From assembly GCA_963708725.1 (NCBI GenBank), contig CAVPTL010000009.1, positions 301,007 to 365,006 on the forward strand: a stretch of DNA of 64,000 nucleotides, read 5' to 3'. Source of the DNA: CAVPTL01 sp963708725. Lineage in GTDB: Bacteria > Actinomycetota > Thermoleophilia > Gaiellales > JAICJC01. Of the stretch, positions 52,783-61,396 are shown one piece after another; position 1 is the first letter of the stretch; each line of letters begins with the position of its first letter. A program made the position numbers and the translations under genes. The notes beneath the pieces are model-generated. The model had not been told where the DNA came from. It saw nothing but the letters and a program-made list of their open reading frames with translations, and ran no database searches.

Positions 52783-53675
52783 ATGGGCCTGACGCCGTCG
52801 ACGCGCTGGCCGAGTCGCTCCGCGAGCACGCCTACCTCGCCGATCGCGGGCTGGCGACCGTGCTGCACCTGTCGCTGGTGCTGGAGAAGCCGCTGCTGCT
52901 GGAGGGCGAGGCGGGCGTCGGCAAGACCGAGCTGGCCAAGGTGCTGGCCGACGTCACCGGCGGCCGGCTGATCCGCCTGCAGTGCTACGAGGGCATCGAC
53001 GTCGCCCACGCGCTGTACGACTGGAGCTACGCCCGCCAGCTGCTCTACATCCGCACGCTGGAGGCCGCCGGCGCGCGCGACGGCAGGAGCGCTGCACGAG
53101 CTGTTCGGCCGCGAGTTCCTCGAGCGGCGGCCGCTGCTGGACGCGATCGAGAACGACGACCCGGCCGCCGGTGCTGCTGATCGACGAGATCGACCGCGCC
53201 GACGACGAGTTCGAGGCGTTCCTGCTCGAGCTGCTCTCCGACTTCCAGGTGACGATCCCCGAGATCGGCACGATCCGGGCCAAGCGGCGGCCGCGCGTGA
53301 TCCTCACCTCGAACCGCACGCGCGAGCTGCACGACGCGCTCAAGCGCCGCTGCCTCTACCACTGGATCGGGCACCCGTCGCTGGAGCGCGAGATCGAGAT
53401 CGTGCGCGCCCGCGTGCCCGGCGTGCCCGAGCGGCTGGCCGACGAGGCCGCCGCCTTCGTGCAGCAGCTGCGCGAGCTCGACCTGGCCAAGGCGCCGGGC
53501 GTGGCCGAGACGATCGACTGGACGCAGGCGCTGCTGGCGCTCGGCCAGCAGGAGCTGGACGCCGAGCGTCGTCGACGCCACGCTGGGCTCGGTGCTGAAG
53601 TACCACGAGGACGTCGAGCGGGTGCGCGACGCCGGCCTGCGCGAGCTGGTGGGCGAGGCGCGCGCGGCGCGATGA
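52783..53675 (+). pseudogene. MoxR-family AAA ATPase, frameshifted
   Basis: A MoxR-type AAA chaperone: LATVLHLSLVLEKPLLLEGEAGVGKTELAKVLADVTGG (Walker A GEAGVGKT), VLLIDEIDRADDEFEAFLLELLSDFQVTIPE (Walker B and MoxR insert), VILTSNRTRELHDALKRRCLYHWIG (sensor 1) and the helical lid PERLADEAAAFVQQLRELDLAKAPGVAETIDWTQAL. Breaks occur just after the ATG at 52783, near 53085, 53168 and 53565. The ATPase normally works with a VWA (CoxE-like) partner, and such a gene begins here by ATGA overlap at 53672. Confidence 0.85.
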
Positions 53676-53993
53676 GCCGCGGCGACGCCGTCGCCCGCAA
53701 GCTCGTCACCTTCGGCCGGATCCTGCGCGAGGCCGGGCTCGAGGTGGGCCCGGGCCGGCTGCAGGACGCCCTGCGCGGGCTGACGTGGTCGACCTCGCCT
53801 CCCGCGAGCAGGTCTACCACGCGCTGCGCTGCACGCTGGTCGCGCGCCACGACGACATCGAGCCGTTCGACGCCGCCTTCGCCGCCTTCTGGGAGCGCGC
53901 GCCGATGGCGCCCAACGAGCGGCGCCCCGACCTCGGGGTCGAGCTGCCGGCCGCGCCGCCGCCGGTGGTGCCCGCCCACGCCGTGCTGACGGC
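53672..53993 (+). pseudogene. VWA-domain (CoxE-like) protein, truncated at a sequence junction
   Basis: The partner of the MoxR ATPase. GDAVARKLVTFGRILREAGLEVGPGRLQDALRGL is followed, after a shift near 53788, by VDLASREQVYHALRCTLVARHDDIEPFDAAFAAFWERAP, the N-terminal region of CoxE-like VWA proteins. The metal-site VWA domain itself is missing because the sequence switches to the unrelated OmpA fragment at about 53.99 kb. Confidence 0.8.
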
Positions 53994-54349
53994 GCCAATT
54001 CGTATGGAACGCCACCCTGTGGTTCAATACGGATGCGACTGCGAGCAACACCCGCCTCTGCAAGACCATCAACGACGGCAAGCGCACGCGTTCGGGCTAA
54101 TGCTTGGTTATATCCAACGGAGCCGGCATCCGACGGTGCAAAGCCCAACACATGCACAATGGAGTTTGGCCGAGCTTTCGCCAGATCTGCGGCCCGGCTG
54201 ACCACGGCGGCGGCGTTTGTGTCCAAATGGGCGCTGTCTTCGGTGAAGAAGACCACAATGCTCTGTAATTCCCCTGGAGGCGCGGTGGCTTGACAAGCGG
54301 CCAAGCTGAGCACGACGGCAAAGGCAAACAATAACTGGCGCACCGACAC
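53994..54349 (-). pseudogene. OmpA-family lipoprotein, 3'-truncated at the junction
   Basis: A proteobacterial-type outer membrane lipoprotein fragment, about 118 residues. It begins with a lipoprotein signal, MSVRQLLFAFAVVLSLAACQA (lipobox LAAC), then VVFFTEDSAHLDTNAAAVVSRAADLAKARPNSIVHVLGFAPSDAGSVGYNQALARTRALAVVDGLAEAGVARSRIRIEPQG, the OmpA_C peptidoglycan-binding fold. The conserved end (NRRVEI-type segment) is lost where the sequence joins the actinobacterial VWA gene. The frame continues on the minus strand only as antisense of the MoxR gene. Confidence 0.82.
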
Positions 54350-54781
54350 TTACTCCCATGAATCCAGCTCAATACCTGATTGCTTATAGCGCGACGATCA
54401 GGATGAAAGTGCTGCAACGATCAGGCGATCAGGGTTAGAGCCTGCGTCCACAGCATCGTCAGTTTTGTCGCGTTTAATTATCGCTGACAAGAACTATGAC
54501 GTGGCCTGAACTGCAGTCGGCGGAGATGAGTTAGTTATGGGGAGAGCGAGGGAGGCAGCTTATCGTAGCCTGAACAGAACGGACCGCCAGTTTTCCGAGC
54601 AGACAGAGGATCTGAAACTGTACAGGAGGTTGGCGACGATAGACGCCGATCATGCCGTTAGAGTCCGGCTCTGGAAGCACAACTCTGGCGGTAAATCGGT
54701 AAGTGGGCCCGTTCCCAACAGTCCTGTCACCGGCCGCCATTTCGGGTCAGGTGATCGCGGTGGTATTGTTGCCGTCGTCCG
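54350..54781. other. Low-coding region with possible transposase remnant
   Basis: About 430 bp, less GC-rich than its surroundings, without a supportable gene. A short stretch around 54,470-54,510 reads LIIADKNYDVA before a stop, resembling the LIADKGYD motif of IS5/IS4-type transposases, but only a handful of residues agree. Two overlapping short frames (54531-54740 minus, 54537-54932 plus) show no family. Confidence 0.3.
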
Positions 54782-55714
54782 TCAGTGCAGCCCCTCCCTG
54801 CTCCACCTCCTGTCGCGCGCGGCGCGCCGGACCAGGTCGGAGAAGTTCCGGACAATGGCCGACGAATCGCCCCGACGCAGGGCGAGGTTCAAGACCGCTG
54901 CCGGCCGTTCGCTGGGCAGCAGGCGACGGTAGGCCACCCCGTCCACTCGCACCCGTTGGATCGAGGCCGGGACCAACGCGACCCCAAGCCCGACGGAGAC
55001 GAGGCCCAGTGTCGACGCGATCCGAGGCGCCTGCTGGCCGAGGCGGGGACTGAAGCCGGCCCGTGGCACGCCGCCAGGCTCGCGTCAGCGATGCCTGGGC
55101 CCGCACTGCCCCCGAACAGGATGAAGTTCTCCCCGGCCAGGGCGCGCAGAGGAAGCGGCTCGCTTCGGAAACCGCCGCCGGCCAGTTCGTGGGAGCTCGG
55201 GAGCGCCACGACCATCGGTTCCTCCAGCAGGGAATGCACGGTCAGCCCTTGCGGGTCGGCGACCGGCGCCCGCAGGAACGCCACGTCGATCCGCTCGCCA
55301 TGGAGTTGCTCGATCGCCTGCCTGCTGAGGCATTCCTCCAGGGTTACGGACACGAGCGGGTGAGCCTGTCGGAACGCGCGAATTGCCTGCGGCACGAACG
55401 GGTGGAAGGGCGCCGTCGGCGCGATCCCGACCAGCAGACGCCCCTGCTCGCCTCTGGCCGTCCGCCGCGTCAGCAGGAGGGCGTGGTCGAGGCGCTCGAG
55501 CACGGCCCGTGCCTGGTCGAGGAGGACGCGGCCGGCGTCCGTCAGCTCGACCCCGCGCGCCTTGCGGCGGAACAGCTGCGCGTCGAGTTCCTGCTCGATC
55601 GCCTTGATCTGCTGGCTGAGGGGGAGGCTGCTGCATGCCGAGCCGCTCGGCGGCCCGGGAGATGTTCCCTTCCTCCGCGACGGCGGCGAAGTACCGGAGC
55701 TGCCGCAGGTCCAT
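54782..55714 (-). pseudogene. LysR-family transcriptional regulator, frameshifted
   Basis: A LysR regulator of about 310 residues. The HTH is MDLRQLRYFAAVAEEGNISRAAERLGMQQ then, after a shift near 55630, PLSQQIKAIEQELDAQLFRRKARGVELTDAGRVLLDQARAVLERL. The effector domain is in frame up to about 55075 (RLLVGIAPTAPFHPFVPQAIRAFRQAHPLVSVTLEECLS ... FRSEPLPLRALAGENFILFGG) and then continues in a third frame (ARAGFSPRLGQQAPRIASTLGLVSVGLGVALVPASIQRVRVDGVAYRRL). It is divergent from the Bug-receptor gene and probably regulates it. Confidence 0.85.
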
Positions 55715-55836
55715 GCGCCATATCCCCCGCATATGGATCCCGCCTTTAACACGTAATTGCTGCTATCTCGAGCATCGCGCGGCATACCGTTCCGCCCGAG
55801 GCCGAGAAGGCCGTCTCGGAGAAGCGGAGAGCGGAC

Positions 55837-56815
55837 GTGGACATACGACGTCGCAGGTTGCTCCAGTTGGCGTTAGGCGCCGCCCTCGCGCCGGCGCTCC
55901 CGCCGTCGGCGCGAGCGGAGCCGTATCCGTCGCGGGCGGTTCGCGTCGTAGTCGGCTTCCCGGCCGGGGGGCCTCTGGACATCGCGGCCCGGACCATCGC
56001 GCCGTCCCTGTCCAGCCGTTTCGGCCAGGAGTTCGTCGTCGAGAACCGCCCCGGGGCGAGCGGCAACACCGCGACGTCCGAGGTCGTCAGGGCCGCCCCC
56101 GACGGCCACACGCTGCTCCTCTGCGGCCCCGTGAACACCATCAATGCAACGCTGTTCGAGAACCTCGACTTCGACTTCTCCCGCGACATCGCGCCCGTCC
56201 CCTCGATTGCTCGCGTGCCTCTCGTGGTGGAGGTCAACCCGTCCGTCCCCGTGAGGACTGTCCCTGAGCTCCTCGCGTTCGCGCAGGACAACCCGGGCCG
56301 GCTAAGGGTCGGCTTCGCAGGGGTCGGAACGCCGCAGCACATTGCCATCGAGTTGTTTGAGCTCATGAAGGGCGTGAAGGTGACCCCGGTGCCGTATGCC
56401 GGCTCCGCGCCCGCGCTCGCCGACCTGCTGCGGGGGGAGGTGGACGCGATGTTCGACCCGGCGCCCTCTTCGATGCCGCATATCAGGGCCGGGCGTCTCA
56501 TCGCGCTCGCGACGACCGGCCCGACGCGCTCGGAAGCGCTGCCGGACGTGCCGGCGATGGGTGAGTTCGTCCCGGGCTACGAGGCCGGGTCATGGTTCGG
56601 CCTCGGCGCCCCGCGCGACACGCCCGGCGGCATCGTCGAGGCGCTGAATGGGGCGGTCGAACGACGGGCTTGCCGACCAGGCGGTCAGGGCTCGGTTCCG
56701 GGAACTGGGAGCAACGGTCATGCCTGGCTCTCCGGCGGAGTTCAGCCGGTTCATCGCCGCGGAAACGGAGAAATACCGCCGCGTGATCCGCTCGGCCCGC
56801 ATCAAGCCCGCATAG
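55837..56815 (+). pseudogene. Tripartite tricarboxylate transporter (Bug-family) substrate-binding protein, frameshifted near the end
   Basis: A periplasmic Bug-type receptor of about 325 residues. The N-terminus MDIRRRRLLQLALGAALAPALPPSARA is a twin-arginine-like or Sec signal. The core EPYPSRAVRVVVGFPAGGPLDIAARTIAPSLSSRFGQEFVVENRPGASGNTATSEVVRAAPDGHTLLL and VPAMGEFVPGYEAGSWFGLGAPRDTPGGIVEALNGAV is typical. A shift near 56665 separates the last 50 residues (ARFRELGATVMPGSPAEFSRFIAAETEKYRRVIRSARIKPA, stop 56813-56815). Bug genes are abundant in Betaproteobacteria and Acetobacteraceae, fitting the OmpA and insertion elements here. Confidence 0.87.
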
Positions 56816-56984
56816 CGACTCCGCGGCGAGCAGCCCGCCAGGGTTCGGAGCGCGCCGAGCCGGCTAGGTTGCTGGCGGATGAGGAAGTGGCTGAACTGCC
56901 CATTATGATCGTAAGCCGGCGCACCGTGGCAGCCGATTTTGCCAGCTTTTGCGGCGGCCGCCGTCTCAAAATTCAAGAATTACG

Positions 56985-58889
56985 GTGCGCCGGTCAAACC
57001 GGCAAGGAGTAGGTGGTGCAAGTCCACTACGGTGAAGGAGTAGCGATCCACATCGGCCCCGAGCCGTGCGTCGGCACTCCGCGAGGGTGACGGCGAAGCG
57101 TCGGTAGGGGAGCACATAGGCCAGCCATTGAGCCGCGAAAGCTTGAATCAATCCGGGTGCCGACGTGGTCGTTTTCACGGAAGGCAACATGGTGGGCGCG
57201 TCATCGCGAGTGCCCGTCCGGCCCGGCGTGGTCGAAGACCCTGGCATGTGTGGAAGCTCCTTGTTCGGGAACCGGGAGATCTCGGGTTTGGCCCGCGGTT
57301 GGACACCGCGGGTCCGCATCGGAAAGACGAGGAGTCGTAACCGATGATGCACGAACCCGAGAAGTCTGACTCTGTCGTAGTAGCTGCGAAGTCGGCGAAC
57401 AAAGCGGAGCAATCCGTTGCGGAGCCGGTGGAGCCAAGGACAGGGACCAAGGGAAACGCGAACCAGCAAAGCACGCGCCGGGCGCAGGACCGGGAAAGTG
57501 TGTCACAGGCGCTGGAGCGCGTACGGCTCGCCGCACGGCGAGGGAAGAAGGAGAAGTTCACTTCGCTCCTGCACCATGTCGACCCCGAGATGCTGAGGAC
57601 GTCGTTTTACGCGCTGAAGCGTGACGCGGCGCCCGGCGTCGACGGCATGACATGGGACACCTACGAACAGGGCCTCGATCGTCGGATCGAGGACCTGCAC
57701 GCAAGGGTCCAATCAGGCGCGTACCGGGCGCTGCCGTCCCGCCGGAGCTATATTCCGAAGGAAGACGGCACCAAGCGCCCGCTCGCGGTCACCGCGCTCG
57801 AAGACAAGATCGTCCAGAGAGCGGTGGCGGCAGTGCTGAGCGAGATCTACGAGGAGGACTTCCTCGGGTTCTCGTATGGGTTCCGGCCGGGGCGCGGCCA
57901 GCACGATGCGCTGGACGCCCTCTGCGTCGGGATCAGCAGCAAGAAGGTGAATTTCATACTGGACGCCGATATCCGGTCGTTCTTCACGGAAGTTTCCCAG
58001 GAATGGGTGGTCCGCTTCCTGGAACACCGGATCGGCGATAAGCGCATCCTCCGGCTCATCCAGAAATGGTTGCGGGCCGGGGTCCTCGAAGACGAGGTCG
58101 TAACGATCGAGGAGAAGGGGACGGGACAGGGTTCGGTGATTTCACCGCTGCTCGCGAACGTCTATCTCCACTACGTTTTCGACCTCTGGGCCGAGCGCTG
58201 GCGACGGCGTGAGGCCACGGGCGACATGATCATGGTCCGGTACGCCGACGACATCGTCGTCGGCTTCCAGCATGAGACCGACGCCCGGCGCTTCTGGGAC
58301 GAGATGCGCGAAAGGCTGCGGGCGTTCTCGCTGTCGCTGCATCCGGAGAAGACCCGCCTGATCGAGTTCGGCCGCTTTGCGGCGCAGAACCGCGAGAGGC
58401 GCGGGTTGGGTAAACCGGAGACCTTCAAGTTCCTCGGCTTTGTGTTCATCTGCGGCAAATCCCGGCGAGGCGACTTCCAGATCAGGCGGAAGTCTCGCGG
58501 GGATCGCATGATGGCGAAGCTGCGGGAGATAAAGGAAGCGTTGCGAAAGCGAATGCACGAGCCAATTCCTGAGGTCGGGAAATGGCTGGCGCAAATCGTC
58601 GCCGGATACTTCGCCTACCATGCCGTGCCGACCAACAGCCCGGCGTTACATGCGTTTCGCTACCATGTCGCTGTGCTCTGGCACCGGCAACTCTGCCGGC
58701 GCAGCCAGAGGGCGTACGTGGTGTGGGAGCGGATGGCGAAACTGGCGGACGAATTTCTCCCAAAGCCCCGTATCCTTCATCCGTGGCCAAGTGTGCGGTT
58801 TGCCGTCAAACACCCGAGGTAGGAGCCGAGTGCGGGAATTCCGCTCGCTCGGATCTGTGCGGGGGGCGGTCGGTAATGGCCGTCCCTAC
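56985..58889 (+). mobile_element. Group II intron with maturase
   Basis: A complete-looking bacterial group II intron. The 5' end is GTGCGCC at 56985, the consensus GUGYG start, followed by about 360 nt of structured RNA (domains I-III). After the ORF (domain IV) a domain V hairpin is at 58824-58852 (GAGCCGAGTGCGGG, loop, CCGCTCGCTCGG), then domain VI (GGGGGGCGG..TAATGGCCGTCCC) with a bulged A, ending CTAC near 58889. The exons are intergenic; GCCGATTTTG on the left and CAAAATCGGC on the right flank it as an inverted pair. Boundaries are by inspection only. Confidence 0.8.
57344..58822 (+). CDS. ltrA: Group II intron reverse transcriptase/maturase
   Basis: The 492-residue intron-encoded protein. 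RT domain blocks are visible: KRDAAPGVDGMTWDTYEQ, YIPKEDGTKRPLAVTALEDKIVQRAV, FSYGFRPGRGQHDAL, FILDADIRSFFTEV, GTGQGSVISPLLANVYLHYVFDLW, and the catalytic VRYADDIVVGF near residue 298. The maturase X domain follows (EIKEALRKRMHEPIPEVGKWLAQIVAGYFAYHAVPTN). There is no C-terminal HNH endonuclease, so mobility would rely on endonuclease-independent insertion. Start ATG 57344 or 57347. Confidence 0.95.
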   Translation: MMHEPEKSDSVVVAAKSANKAEQSVAEPVEPRTGTKGNANQQSTRRAQDRESVSQALERVRLAARRGKKEKFTSLLHHVDPEMLRTSFYALKRDAAPGVDGMTWDTYEQGLDRRIEDLHARVQSGAYRALPSRRSYIPKEDGTKRPLAVTALEDKIVQRAVAAVLSEIYEEDFLGFSYGFRPGRGQHDALDALCVGISSKKVNFILDADIRSFFTEVSQEWVVRFLEHRIGDKRILRLIQKWLRAGVLEDEVVTIEEKGTGQGSVISPLLANVYLHYVFDLWAERWRRREATGDMIMVRYADDIVVGFQHETDARRFWDEMRERLRAFSLSLHPEKTRLIEFGRFAAQNRERRGLGKPETFKFLGFVFICGKSRRGDFQIRRKSRGDRMMAKLREIKEALRKRMHEPIPEVGKWLAQIVAGYFAYHAVPTNSPALHAFRYHVAVLWHRQLCRRSQRAYVVWERMAKLADEFLPKPRILHPWPSVRFAVKHPR

Positions 58890-58961
58890 CGCGAACACCA
58901 AAATCGGCGCATTGATAACAAAGGGCTTTTCTGGTGCGTTAATGAGGTGCATATCAGCGGC

Positions 58962-59515
58962 ATGAAATATGGGTATGCACGGGTCTCAACCGACGGCCAG
59001 AGCGTCGAGGCGCAGGTGCGCCAACTGACCAAGGCCGGATGCAAGAAGGTGCTCCGCGAAACCGCAGCGGCGCCAAGACCGACCGCAGCCAGCTTCGCAA
59101 GGCGCTCGACCAGCTCGAGGCCGGTGACGTGCTGATGGTGACCAGGCTCGACCGCTTGGCCCGCTCAACGCGGGATCTGCTGAACACCCTCGCCACGATC
59201 ACCGAGCGCAAGGCGGGCTTCCGGTCTCTTGGTGACGCATGGGCGGACACGACCAGTGCCCACGGACGGCTCATGCTGACCGTCCTGGGCGGCCTGGCGG
59301 AGTTCGAACGCGAGCTGATCCGCGCCAGGACAGGAGAGGGCCGCAAGCGGGCCATCGCCCGCGGGGTAAAGATGGGCCGGCCGCCAAAGATGACACCGCA
59401 CCAGATCAAGGAGGCGCTGCGCCGGCGCGATGCCGGTGAGGCGATGCGGGACATCGCGCGGAGCTACAACGTCTCGCATAGCACGATTTCGCGGTCGGCG
59501 ACAGGGGCAGGCTAA
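58962..59515 (+). pseudogene. Serine recombinase (resolvase/invertase), frameshifted
   Basis: A Tn3/Hin-type resolvase of about 185 residues. It starts MKYGYARVSTDGQSVEAQVRQLTKAGCKKVLRET with the catalytic Ser in RVSTDGQS; after a shift near 59065 it continues AKTDRSQLRKALDQLEAGDVLMVTRLDRLARSTRDLLNTLATI, GRLMLTVLGGLAEFERELIRARTGEGRKRAIARGVKMGRPPKMTPHQI and an HTH (DIARSYNVSHSTISR). All domains are present, so it is only one indel from intact. It lies 73 bp after the group II intron. Confidence 0.88.
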
Positions 59516-59881
59516 AACAGAGACAACGGAACATACCGTTGGACGGCACCAAAGGGATGCTCGACTATTCGTTACGAAGTACAAGTCAGCACGTGATAAT
59601 GTACACGCGTTTTTCGCTTGGCGGCGCGGCGCACGAGGTCGCCGGTCGAGACAGCGTGCCTGTATCCGCGCCGGTAAGCGAAGAACGTGTTGAACTAAGC
59701 CGCTCCCCGTGCCGATCGGCTATGGTATTTACCGAAGCAGTGCGGGTCTGAGCGGCTGCCTGGGGTGCCGTCATCGGCATGATCGAGGGACATCCCGCGT
59801 CCGACACGACCGTTGGATGCCATCTCATGGATAACGAACTGGATCCCGCGAGCTGGCTGCCAGGTTCAGCATGTTCTGCAG
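59516..59881. other. Non-coding gap between resolvase and IS91-type remnant
   Basis: 366 bp with no supportable gene or motif. It may contain the resolvase site or the IS91 terminus, but no clear repeat is visible. Confidence 0.35.
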
Positions 59882-61132
59882 TCAGCGGCTGTGGATCCCA
59901 CTCAAGTGGGTCGACCGGCACAGTGGGTTAGGGCGCCGATCTCGCATCATGACGTATCCGGGGCCACCGGCCGCTCGCCGTCGGTGGATGCAACTGATCA
60001 CCAGCATCGTGCCGGTGCCGCAGTGTGGGCAGCGGTGCAAAGATCGGCCTGTCAGTGTCTCGAACCGGTGCCGGTAGTCCGCTGCGGGCGCGGCGGCTGC
60101 AGCAGGCGGCGGCATGCCGAGCAGCGCCCGGCAGAGGGCCAGCTTAGACGTCCGGTGGGATTGCCAAGAAAGCCGTAGTAGCGGATGCGATGGAACCCGT
60201 CCGGCAGCACGTGCATCAGGAAGCGGCGGATGAACTCGTCGCCGTCGAGCGTCATCGTCTTCGTGGCGGTTGCCGTGGCGTAGTCCTTCCAGCGGAACGT
60301 GACCTTGCCGTCGTCCATCGACAGCAGCCGGTTGTTGGAGATGGCGACGCGATGCGTGTAGCGCGCCAGGTACTTGAGCACCTGTGCGGGCCGCCGAAAG
60401 GGCGCTTGGCGTAGACGACCCAGTCGGCTGGCATGGAGCGGCGCCAGGTAGCGGCGGAATGCTGCCGGCTCCTGGAGATGGCGCTGCGCGTTGAAGAAAC
60501 GCAGTCGCCCGGCGGCGAACGCCTTCTCCAGGCGCGAGAACTTGCCGCGGAACAGCCGCGACAGCACCCGCACCGGCAGGAAGAAGCCCGGGCGGCAGGC
60601 GACCCAGCTCTGCCATCCGGTGCGATCCCGCCGCCGGGCACGACGCAATGCACGTGCGGATGGTGCATCAGGTTCTGGCCCCAGGTGTGCAGCACCGCCA
60701 GGAAGCCGATCTCGGCGCCGAGGTGCCTGGGGTCGGCGGCGACGTGCGCAGCGTCTCGGCGGCTGCCTGGAACAGCAGGTCGTAGACGACGGCCTGGTTC
60801 TGGAAGGCCAGGGCGGCGACTCGCCGGCAGCGTGAAGACGACGTGGAAGTACGGCACGGCAGCAGTTCGGCCTGCCGGTCCTCCAGCCACTGGGCGCGGG
60901 CCAGGGCCTGGCACTTGGGACAGTGCCGATTGCGGCAGGAGTTGTAGGAGATGCGCTGGTGGCCGCAGTCGTCGCAGCGCTCGACGTGTCCGCCCAGCGC
61001 GGCGGTGCGGCAGCGCTTCGATCGCGGCCATGGCGCGGCGCCGCGCGCTGGACAGTGTGGCGCCGTAGCGATCGCGGAACGCCGTCCGAGGTGGCGGATC
61101 ACGTCCGCCACCTCCGGCCCCTCGCGGGTCAC
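59882..61132 (-). pseudogene. IS91-family transposase, heavily frameshifted
   Basis: A rolling-circle (HUH) transposase in at least five frame segments. The N-terminal zinc region is CDDCGHQRISYNSCRNRHCPKCQALARAQWLEDRQAELLP; next VPYFHVVFTLP; then HTWGQNLMHHPHVHCVVPGGGI with the HUH motif; then the catalytic Tyr region YLARYTHRVAISNNRLLSMDDGKVTFRWKDY, and GDEFIRRFLMHVLPDGFHRIRYYGFLGN. The C-terminus RCPHCGTGTMLVISCIHR ends near 59882. Order is fully conserved but shifts are so many that it is inactive unless they are errors. Confidence 0.85.
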
Positions 61133-61210
61133 GGAACCCGCGCGTCAGGTGGGGACGAGGTCTGGTGCGGCTGTTGTGGTGGCGTGCAGCGCGTTCCCGA
61201 CGGATGCACG

Positions 61211-61302
61211 GGCCGGAGCAAATCGCCACTCGAGGCCGATTGAATTCGCCACCTGAGGCCGGTTCAAATCGCCACCTGAGGCCGGTCGAATTCGCCACCC
61301 CA
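61211..61302 (+). repeat. Left end of IS21: four 23-bp tandem units
   Basis: Units start at 61211, 61234, 61257 and 61280, each beginning GGCCGG or GGCCGA and containing AAATCGCCAC or AATTCGCCAC. Units 2-4 differ at a few positions. Such tandem terminal sites bind IstA in IS21 elements. Confidence 0.88.
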
Positions 61303-61396
61303 GAGCGGTAGATCCGCCAGGGCGCCGGCGGGAGGGGACCGTCGCTGACATCGAAGTAATCGCGACTACAGTCCGGCCTTTTTGGCGGGTGACGTA

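Noticed and set aside
61211..61302. Regularly spaced repeats that could suggest a CRISPR array
   Set aside because: Units are contiguous with no spacers, and inverted copies occur at the other end of istAB, so they are transposon ends.
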